Source: Eubacterium ramulus (GTDB taxonomy: Bacteria > Bacillota > Clostridia > Lachnospirales > Lachnospiraceae). Taken from it: 64,000 bases of DNA. The position numbers and the translations under genes were made by a program. The notes under the pieces were generated by a model. The model was not told the origin of the DNA. It made no database searches and saw nothing but the letters and a program-made list of their open reading frames with translations. Location of the stretch: positions 26,857 through 90,856 of the forward strand of contig NZ_JRFU01000121.1 in assembly GCF_003122485.1 (NCBI RefSeq), written 5' to 3'. Positions 44,729 through 51,082 of the stretch are shown here, piece after piece (the stretch's first letter is position 1; each line of letters starts with the position of its first letter).

Positions 44729-45775
44729 ATGGTCAGAGTAGGAGTAATTGGATGTGGAAGAATCGCGCAGCGGCGTCATGTGCCGGAGTATGCTTCCAAT
44801 AAAAAAGTAGAGATTGCAGGATATTATGATGCAAAAATGCCGCGGGCACAGGCATTAGCGGACAGATATGGTGGAAAAGTGTATAAATCCATCGACGAAA
44901 TGTTAGCGGATGCATCTATTGATGCAGTCAGTGTCTGCGTGGCAAATAACAAGCATGCAGAGGTGAGTATTCACGCAATGCATGCAGGAAAACATGTACT
45001 GTGTGAAAAGCCAATGGCTACTTCTATTGAAGAATGCGAGCAAATGCTGCAGACGGCGAAAGAACATAATTGTTTTCTGATGATTGGTCAGAATCAGCGC
45101 TTTAATACTGGGCATATTCGAGCGAAAGAGCTGATTGAACAGGGGCTGATCGGAAAGCCACTGACCTTTAAGACAACGTTCTGTCATGGTGGACCGGAGA
45201 AATGGCTGGCCACCGATGATACAGAGAAAATGTCCGGATCAATCTGGTTTTTTGATAAAAAAATTGCTTCTATGGGAGCAATGGCAGATCTCGGTATTCA
45301 CAAAACTGATTTGATCCAGTATCTGTTGGACGATATTATCACGGAAGTGACGGCAAAGGTTATGACACTGGATAAAAGAGATGCGGATGGCAATATGATT
45401 GAACTGGAAGACAATGCCATCTGTATTTTTAAAATGGAAAGTGGTGTGTTTGGTACGATGACAGTCAGTTGGACAGATTATGGGGAAGAGGATAATTCCA
45501 CGGTTATTTTCGGCACTAAAGGTCTGATGCGTATTTACGATAACAGCGAGCACACGATTCAAATTAGTACGGATCGGGGGGATAAGATCTATTATGATCT
45601 GGATATGATGATGACCAATACAAATCAGCGTGAGTCAGGTGTGATCCGTGAATTTATCCGGGAACTGGAAAGTGGCGAGTGGACCAATGCGGCCGATGAC
45701 CGGTCGGTCAATGCGCTGCGGGCGGTACTGGCGAGTTTTCAGTCCAGCCAGGAGGATCGAACCATCAAATTGTAG
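44729..45775 (+). CDS. Gfo/Idh/MocA-family oxidoreductase (candidate glycoside 3-dehydrogenase, set 1)
   Basis: 348 residues. N-terminal Rossmann domain (VRVGVIGCGRIAQRRHVPEY) with the family EKP motif (HVLCEKPMATS) and a C-terminal Gfo/Idh domain (MADLGIHKTDLIQ contains the catalytic-region His). Such enzymes oxidise sugar hydroxyls with NAD(P). In C-glycoside-degrading gut bacteria a related enzyme (DgpA) makes the 3-keto glycoside cleaved by an alpha/beta deglycosidase. The alpha/beta genes lie 0.4 kb downstream on the other strand and share its upstream site. SD GGAGAGGAG. Substrate not proven. Confidence 0.85.
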   Translation: MVRVGVIGCGRIAQRRHVPEYASNKKVEIAGYYDAKMPRAQALADRYGGKVYKSIDEMLADASIDAVSVCVANNKHAEVSIHAMHAGKHVLCEKPMATSIEECEQMLQTAKEHNCFLMIGQNQRFNTGHIRAKELIEQGLIGKPLTFKTTFCHGGPEKWLATDDTEKMSGSIWFFDKKIASMGAMADLGIHKTDLIQYLLDDIITEVTAKVMTLDKRDADGNMIELEDNAICIFKMESGVFGTMTVSWTDYGEEDNSTVIFGTKGLMRIYDNSEHTIQISTDRGDKIYYDLDMMMTNTNQRESGVIREFIRELESGEWTNAADDRSVNALRAVLASFQSSQEDRTIKL

Positions 45776-45786
45776 GAAATGAATGC

Positions 45787-45957
45787 GAAATCAGCGAATC
45801 CTTCTACGTCAGCTAGTCGCTCGTTACCCTCGTTTTGCTTCGGTTTCATCGCGCTCATTCTCAACTCTGATAAAAGCTGGTCGTTTTCCACTCGCGCAAA
45901 ACTCGCAAAACTCAGTCTATCACTGAATCGCTTGCCGCAGAAGGATTCGCTGATTTC
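45787..45957. repeat. Large palindromic element E (171 bp)
   Basis: Perfect 19-bp arms: GAAATCAGCGAATCCTTCT (45787-45805) and AGAAGGATTCGCTGATTTC (45939-45957). The interior (133 nt) starts with CAGCTAGTCGCTCG, which resembles the family 1 loop read on the other strand with 3 nt missing. It lies between converging genes and has no coding capacity. Confidence 0.7.
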
Positions 45958-46029
45958 ACAATATAAGTTATGTTATCATTAGCGTATCGCTATAGTTAAA
46001 AAATTGCGGGGATGCGTACATAAAAAGAA

Positions 46030-46096
46030 CGCCAGTCAGGCAATCTTTCCTCGGCGAGCGATTGTTAGCTGCAGAGGTAAGATTACTTGACTGGCG
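46030..46096 (+). repeat. Structured repeat family 1, copy C
   Basis: 18-bp arms at 46030-46047 and 46079-46096 (two G.U/mismatch positions), a 1x1 internal loop (48/78), inner stem CCTC (46049-46052) / GAGG (46074-46077), and a 19-nt loop core GCGAGCGATTGTTAGCTGC at 46054-46072. Stem sequence is unrelated to copies A and B, but the loop is nearly the same. Located between converging genes. Confidence 0.75.
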
Positions 46097-46137
46097 CTTT
46101 CATAACCTCAAATTTATAACCACAAAAGAAACTAAAA

Positions 46138-46530
46138 CTATTCAATGACGACAGTTCTCGTCATATTTCCTTCCAGTGGTACCGGAATGTAGGCTGTTCT
46201 GGTGCAGACTGTCAGGTGCACTTCGTGAGAACCCTTGGAGAGACCGCCTTCCTGCAGAACACGTACCGTTGCAGCTGCGCCGTACTCCCATTTGATGGTT
46301 CCGACGGTTTTCATTTCTTCCAAGGAGAACCAGTCGATGTGATCCGGTGTGAAACGGATATTTTCAGCCGGTACTTTGACACCATCCACTTCTACAGCAA
46401 GGAAGTTGATCATGGACAGCGGGATACCTCTGTAATAGGTGATATATGTATCCATCTCATAACCGATGATTTTTCCATCTTCTTCTACATTGTGACAGGT
46501 TCCTTCTATAAATACATTATTATCAAACAT
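46138..46530 (-). CDS. C-glycoside deglycosidase beta subunit-like protein (DUF6379/CGDB), set 1
   Basis: 130 residues, an all-beta small protein. The pattern 'VDGVKVPAENIRFT...FSLEEM...WEYGAAATVRVLQEGGLSKGSHEVHL' followed by a TAYIPVP segment matches the beta subunit that pairs with the alpha TIM barrel in DgpB/DfgB-type enzymes. The beta subunit completes the active site for sugar-aglycone cleavage in the known systems. It starts 13 nt after the alpha subunit stop with an AGGAGGA SD, so stoichiometric expression is expected. Assignment is from remembered family features; a structure search would settle it. Confidence 0.75.
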   Translation of the reverse strand: MFDNNVFIEGTCHNVEEDGKIIGYEMDTYITYYRGIPLSMINFLAVEVDGVKVPAENIRFTPDHIDWFSLEEMKTVGTIKWEYGAAATVRVLQEGGLSKGSHEVHLTVCTRTAYIPVPLEGNMTRTVVIE

Positions 46531-46543
46531 GTCCGAAATCCTC

Positions 46544-47554
46544 CTAACCTTCGTATTTTTTGATGAGACTCTGAATCAGTTTCTGATGAGCTGCAACCTG
46601 CTCTTTTTCCGGAATATATCCGCCCGGTTTTACCCAGCGGTTTCCTTCATACTCAGTAGAAACATAGCCGTTGTAATTGTGCTCATGTAAGAACTTGATG
46701 ACTTCTTCATAGTTCATGGAATATTCTAATCCTTCCTCTGTCATTTCATACAGTTTGAAATGGAAGTGCTGGATGTATTTTGCAAATGGCTCCATAACGC
46801 TTACCGGTACATTTTCGTAACCATCACAGTTGGAAGCATAGAACATATCTTTTGCAGGATCTTTGATGTATTTATCCATTTCCGGATTCTGGCCGTTGTT
46901 CTCCAGTCTGATATGGAAGGTATCTTTGCCGCTGGCAAATACATCGTTGACATATTTTACCAGATCCGGGTTGGTTCCATAGATATCCATGCAGTACTCA
47001 TCCACAACTCTTGGTGGTCTGCGACAGAAAATACTTGTATCAGGAACGATACCGATGTACGGGGAGTCCAGACGAATCATTTCCTCCAGGAATTCCTCTG
47101 TTTTCGGAACACCGAAACCGAGTCCGCCGTGGATCTCGATACAGAGGGAGACACCGTATTTTTCAGCTGTTTCCAGACATGGCTCAAGGATCCATGCAGG
47201 AACCATGGAAACGAGGCGGATAACCTTGAATCCGAGGCGATGCGCCATAACGATTTCTTTTTTGATCAGATCGACACACTCACGTTTGGTCAGCGTACGA
47301 TTGCTGTATAAATTTGTATTCAGGAAAATATCATCGCAGGCAAGTCCCGGATGATGTTTTTCAATAATTTTATCCCATGCTGCGTAAGTCTCTTCACTTG
47401 GAGTTGGTGTGCCTTTCAGCATCTGGTCCGGAAGAAGCTCGATACCGTCAGCACCAAGTCCCATAACATAGTCGACGATCTGTTCCAGATCCATGTTACC
47501 GCGTAAATACTGATACTGTAAACTGTATAAGCTTACACTTGATTTAATACCCAT
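46544..47554 (-). CDS. C-glycoside deglycosidase alpha subunit-like TIM-barrel protein, set 1
   Basis: 336 residues, a xylose-isomerase-like (AP endonuclease 2) TIM barrel. Candidate metal ligands, in order: Glu in SLCIEIHGG (~140), Asp in GIVPDTSIF (~172), His in IQHFHFKLYEM (~263-265) and Glu in YVSTEYEG (~301). Next to a DUF6379 beta subunit, this is the arrangement of DgpB-DgpC and DfgAB enzymes. The ATG at 47554 is chosen because the ATG at 47566 overlaps its own AAAGGA. A TATAAT -10 lies at 47606-47601. Other sugar epimerase roles remain possible. Confidence 0.78.
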   Translation of the reverse strand: MGIKSSVSLYSLQYQYLRGNMDLEQIVDYVMGLGADGIELLPDQMLKGTPTPSEETYAAWDKIIEKHHPGLACDDIFLNTNLYSNRTLTKRECVDLIKKEIVMAHRLGFKVIRLVSMVPAWILEPCLETAEKYGVSLCIEIHGGLGFGVPKTEEFLEEMIRLDSPYIGIVPDTSIFCRRPPRVVDEYCMDIYGTNPDLVKYVNDVFASGKDTFHIRLENNGQNPEMDKYIKDPAKDMFYASNCDGYENVPVSVMEPFAKYIQHFHFKLYEMTEEGLEYSMNYEEVIKFLHEHNYNGYVSTEYEGNRWVKPGGYIPEKEQVAAHQKLIQSLIKKYEG

Positions 47555-47600
47555 AATAATATTCATCCTTTCTGTTGATCTTCTCTATTTTGATAAGATT

Positions 47601-47665
47601 ATTATACGAAAAAAACTGTCTGTAAACGATAGACGATATCTGTCAACAACATGGACAAAACGCAT
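47601..47665 (-). promoter_or_regulatory. Promoter and regulator-binding region of the alpha/beta operon
   Basis: Minus strand: ATGCGTTTTGTCCAT (47665-47651), then TTGACA, then the direct repeats GTTGACAGA (47647-47639) and GTTTACAGA (47627-47619) with a 20-bp period, then TATAAT (47606-47601). There is no good -35 at normal spacing (TTTACA is only 14 nt away), which fits a promoter needing an activator. The AraC gene diverges from here. Confidence 0.65.
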
Positions 47666-47805
47666 TATTTTTGCTATGATAAAAAGAAAAAGACACATTG
47701 TACATTAAAATGCATAAAAAACGGAGAAAATTATATGCAATGTGACAGATAATTGTAAAATGGGCAGATGTGCAGAAAAACGCAGGAATGATATGGAGGA
47801 AAAAG

Positions 47806-48636
47806 ATGGAGATTATTGAAATCGGCAGATCAAAGAAACTGCATTACAGTTTTCCGGAGCATCAGCACGGTTTCTGGGAAATTCTTCTGAACACAAATGG
47901 GAATGGCGTGTTTCTGGCAGAAGGAAAAGAATATGAATTTCATCCGGGAACGATTCTGGTCATTCCACCGTATACGCCACATCAGAAAAAATCAAACGAC
48001 GGATTTCTGGATCGTTCCGTGTTTCTGAAAAATTTTCGAAATATCGGACGCAGTGGTGTAAAACTGTTTGAGGACGATGAACGGCAGACAATTGCAAGAA
48101 TTTTTGATCTGGTCGAACAGTTTCAATATGGTGAAACGAATCAGAAAGGGGAGACAGAGGCCTCTATCACCAGTGTACTTGGAGACCTTCTGTATCAGGT
48201 TCTGGTGTCCTATTATAATCAGAGTAAAAAGAAGGATATCCGGCTGGAAGGTGTCATTGAACTGATGAATGAAAATGTGTCCAATGCGGAGTTTGAACTT
48301 TCGAAGGCGATTCAGTCCAGTGGTTATTCCATGGGATATTTTCGGAAAATTTTTAAGGAAATGACGGGGCAGTCACCGGTGAATTATTTTAATTCCCTGC
48401 GGATCGGAAAGGCGAAATCCATGTTTCAGCAATATGGAAACAGCCGGACGGTGAAAGAAATCGCTTACAGTTGTGGCTTCTCGGATGCGCTGTATTTCAG
48501 CCGGGTTTTCCGACAGTTGGAAGGTATCAGCCCACAGCAGTATATCCGCACTCTGAAGAAGGAGATGACACCGGAGGATATCAGGCTGGTGAAAATGGAT
48601 ACACCAGAGGAATTTTTAAATGATGTATCGGAATAA
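47806..48636 (+). CDS. AraC-family regulator with cupin sensor domain (set 1)
   Basis: 276 residues. An N-terminal cupin-like AraC_binding domain (PEHQHGFWEILLNTNGNG, IPPYTPHQKK) and a C-terminal double HTH (~175-270) with GYSMGYFRKIFKEMTGQSPVNYF and CGFSDALYFSRVFRQLEGISPQQY. It is divergent from the alpha/beta genes, 251 nt apart, and is probably their activator. The ATG at 47806 is 5 nt after GGAGGA; an in-frame GTG at 47770 is not preferred. The inducer is likely a glycoside or its keto product, by inference. Confidence 0.9.
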   Translation: MEIIEIGRSKKLHYSFPEHQHGFWEILLNTNGNGVFLAEGKEYEFHPGTILVIPPYTPHQKKSNDGFLDRSVFLKNFRNIGRSGVKLFEDDERQTIARIFDLVEQFQYGETNQKGETEASITSVLGDLLYQVLVSYYNQSKKKDIRLEGVIELMNENVSNAEFELSKAIQSSGYSMGYFRKIFKEMTGQSPVNYFNSLRIGKAKSMFQQYGNSRTVKEIAYSCGFSDALYFSRVFRQLEGISPQQYIRTLKKEMTPEDIRLVKMDTPEEFLNDVSE

Positions 48637-48719
48637 GACAGAGAATGGATGTGCAAGTCGCATGCAAGTGAGCTCATAAAAATGGTATTCTTTTCGTACA
48701 GGCGCTTGCTGCTCCATAT

Positions 48720-48761
48720 ATGCAAGCATGTCTGTGTCAACAAGAATCTGCACGAGTGAAC
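48720..48761 (-). repeat. Repeat family 2, copy 2
   Basis: On the minus strand GTTCACTC (48761-48754), 24 nt, ATGCTTGCAT (48729-48720). The spacer shares CAGATTC and CACAGA with copy 3. It lies in the 233-nt gene-free stretch 48637-48869 downstream of the AraC gene; nothing else was recognised there. Confidence 0.6.
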
Positions 48762-48869
48762 GGCAACGCTCATATATTGATCCTGTTTTCCAGAAAAATG
48801 CCTCTTTACGTCAAAACTTTAATATGTTAAAATTTTGCATAGAGAAATTGTAAAAGAAGTGTGAGAACG

Positions 48870-48962
48870 ATGACAGATCAGGCAAGAATCGTAAAGGAGC
48901 TTACCTGGTTTGATATTGCAGAATGTGAAAACAAGGAGTATAGAGATGAGCAAAAAAATTAG
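48870..48962 (+). CDS. Possible upstream ORF/leader peptide before yerC
   Basis: 30 codons (MTDQARIVKELTWFDIAECE...), ending TAG 17 nt inside the yerC gene in another frame. SD is poor (GTGAGAACG). It could couple translation to yerC or be a chance frame. The single Trp beside a TrpR-like gene is noted, but there is no Trp run as in classical attenuators. Confidence 0.25.
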   Translation: MTDQARIVKELTWFDIAECENKEYRDEQKN

Positions 48963-49251
48963 AACTGAGGCGGTAGATCACTTATTTGAAGCAATTTTGT
49001 GTCTGAAAGATAAAGAAGAATGTTATACATTTTTTGAAGATGTCTGCACAATTAATGAAATTCTTTCTTTATCACAGCGTTTTGAAGTAGCACATATGTT
49101 GCGTCAGCAGAAGACCTATCTGGATATTGCAGAAAAAACCGGTGCATCCACAGCAACGATCAGCCGTGTCAACCGTTCCCTGAATTACGGAAACGACGGT
49201 TATGATATGGTATTTGCGAGAATGCAGGATAAGAATGGCGAAAACGCATAA
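48946..49251 (+). CDS. yerC: YerC/TrpR-like transcriptional regulator
   Basis: 101 residues. The TrpR superfamily helix-turn-helix (YTFFEDVCTINEILSLSQRFEVAHMLRQQKTYLDIAEKTGASTATISRVNR) matches the YerC/YecD group of Firmicutes. These proteins lack clear Trp dependence. The ATG at 48946 has AAGGAG about 7 nt upstream. Single gene followed by a terminator in a convergent gap. Confidence 0.88.
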   Translation: MSKKIRTEAVDHLFEAILCLKDKEECYTFFEDVCTINEILSLSQRFEVAHMLRQQKTYLDIAEKTGASTATISRVNRSLNYGNDGYDMVFARMQDKNGENA

Positions 49252-49388
49252 CAGAAAAGATGTCTGGCAGACAGGACGAAGCGAAAGAAACGAAGAAAGC
49301 TGACAGACGGAAGCAAACAGGTAAAATAAGGATGTCTGGCAGACAGGATGAAACGCAGAAATATGTGTGTGTCAGATCATGAAAAATA

Positions 49389-49444
49389 AAAAGGAAACGT
49401 CAGAGACACCTCTTTTTCAGGGATGTTTAAGAACGTTTCCTTTT
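49389..49444. terminator. Bidirectional terminator between yerC and the DUF1836 gene
   Basis: AAAAGGAAACGT (49389-49400) pairs perfectly with ACGTTTCCTTTT (49433-49444). The right arm lies within the last codons of the DUF1836 gene. T-rich on both strands. Confidence 0.75.
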
Positions 49445-50068
49445 ATTTGTTTTACTGTTTTTGGAAGTTTCCGGTTTTTTCATGGAATCAATGATTTTTT
49501 CAATCAGAAGTTTTTTCGTGTAGACATCAAAGTTCAGCAGACAGATAAAGGTAAACTTCTGCAGAAAAGCAGCATCTTCTTCGTCTAAATTTTCCAGGTC
49601 GGAAAAAGCAGATTCACTGATGATGTATTCTTCCCGGATAATTTCTTTCAGACGTTCCACCTGATGGGCTTCCAGCCGGAAGATACTGTCATAGATTTCT
49701 TCCAGTGTGGGAGAAGATTTTTCACCAAAATACTCATCGGTCAGCGGATTTAAAATATTTTGAATATCACTGATACTTAAAACACTTTTGAAATAGTAGA
49801 TAAAAACAAGGGTTAATATATGTTCCTTGGAATATTTCTTTTTCTCCGGAGGGGGAAGAAGATTATTTTTCACATAATTGTTGATCATCGTCTTGGTGAG
49901 AATCGGATTTTCTTCGTGACGCTTTGTGGGATAAAGTTCCCTTTCCATAAAGGTGATGACCTGATCCATGTACAGATTGATATCCGGCAGGGCTTCTAGC
50001 TTTGTATGGTCAATGCGGGAGAGACTTTCCAGTATGCTGTTAAGCAAATCGTTTGTGTTGATCGTCAT
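49427..50068 (-). CDS. DUF1836 domain-containing protein
   Basis: 213 residues. DUF1836 features: LYMDQVITFMERELYP, LTKTMINNYVKNNLLPPPEKKKYSKEHILTLVFIYYFKSVLSISDIQNIL, that is a MerR-like helix-turn-helix segment followed by helices. It is probably DNA-binding, but no target is known. The C-terminus is basic (SKNSKTNKRKRS). The ATG at 50068 follows GGAGG about 8 nt away; a longer in-frame start at 50176 has no SD. Confidence 0.85.
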   Translation of the reverse strand: MTINTNDLLNSILESLSRIDHTKLEALPDINLYMDQVITFMERELYPTKRHEENPILTKTMINNYVKNNLLPPPEKKKYSKEHILTLVFIYYFKSVLSISDIQNILNPLTDEYFGEKSSPTLEEIYDSIFRLEAHQVERLKEIIREEYIISESAFSDLENLDEEDAAFLQKFTFICLLNFDVYTKKLLIEKIIDSMKKPETSKNSKTNKRKRS

Positions 50069-50251
50069 GGTTGCTGCCTCCAATCTTAAAATAGTGTTCC
50101 TCTGTACAGATATCTGTGCTTTTTCACAGGAGGGACATCTGTTTTGATATATTATTTGTTGTGTAAACTGTAACATATTATATAGTATTGAAAACTGGAT
50201 GACAAGAAAGACTTGTTATTTTTTGTAGAGTAAAGTTATAATATAGTCACA

Positions 50252-50320
50252 GTTCACTCGGACAGATTCCGGCTGGCACAGATATGCTTGCATGTATGGG
50301 GCAACTGGAACCCGTAGGAA
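50252..50320 (+). repeat. Repeat family 2, copy 3
   Basis: GTTCACTC (50252-50259), 24 nt, ATGCTTGCAT (50284-50293), followed by GTATGGGGCAACTGGAACCC. Downstream sequence matches copy 2 (TATGGRGCA). It lies between the divergent DUF1836 and DUF6553-like genes, so it may overlap the latter's promoter or leader. Confidence 0.6.
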
Positions 50321-50350
50321 GTGAGATACTTGGAAGGAGAAAATGCACAT

Positions 50351-50941
50351 ATGTTATTTCAGGAAGATCGGACACCAATCGTGCCTAAGGGAAAAAAGAA
50401 TCATGGAGAGTGGCCGGAGAATTATTTTGCAGAATTTGACCCGGCAGCAAGAAAAGCGATTTTAGATAAACAAAGAAATGAAGAAGTGGATGAGACACTG
50501 GAATGTCTGGAAAAGTTATTTGCACTTCGTTATAAACAAGATAAAAAAGGAAATTATGCAGACCAGTTTCTGGGACAGTTCCTGCAGCTTCGAATCACAG
50601 CGGAAAATCTGGATGCAATGTTTTCAGAACGGAAAAACAGAAAAACAGTCAGACAGTGTCTGGAGCAGTTGCAGCTGCATGCCGGTTCAGAAATCCCGGA
50701 AGAACTGATCTATCAGGAAATGTGTCAGCTGACCGGATTGTATATCTATTCCTGTTCCAAGGATGTAAATTACACATCCATGATTTGGGGATTTGGAAAG
50801 AAAAGTGATGAAAAAATCAGCGAAAAAATCAATCTGGATCTGGAGCGGATCGGGGAAGCAATTCCAAAATATTTGTCCATGGAAGAAGAGTGCAGTGTGC
50901 TGAAAGCTGCAATCCTGGATACAAAGAAACAGTATCTTTGA
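50351..50941 (+). CDS. Hypothetical helical protein (DUF6553-like)
   Basis: 196 residues, mainly alpha-helical and charged, without signal or TM segments. Segments: GEWPENYFAEFDPAARKAILDKQ, DQFLGQFLQLRI and SCSKDVNYTSMIWGFGKKSDE. It resembles a Lachnospiraceae family of unknown function (probably DUF6553). The ATG at 50351 is 10 nt after AAGGAGA. No function can be given. Confidence 0.6.
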   Translation: MLFQEDRTPIVPKGKKNHGEWPENYFAEFDPAARKAILDKQRNEEVDETLECLEKLFALRYKQDKKGNYADQFLGQFLQLRITAENLDAMFSERKNRKTVRQCLEQLQLHAGSEIPEELIYQEMCQLTGLYIYSCSKDVNYTSMIWGFGKKSDEKISEKINLDLERIGEAIPKYLSMEEECSVLKAAILDTKKQYL

Positions 50942-51082
50942 TTTCGGGATGATTTACCGTCTCCTGGAATCTCAGAAGCCGGAGAAATACAGGCTCAGAG
51001 ATCCTTGAGAGACTATTTGCTTACAAAAGGGAGAAACAGATAGCTGCGTGGCAGAAAAGAAACCTTATGGGAGGTAATGACA

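Noticed and set aside
20066..46096. Family 1 hairpins as integron attC sites, because the loop contains GTTAGC
   Set aside because: The sites lack the paired R/L core motifs of attC, no integrase is present and no cassette-like array is seen.
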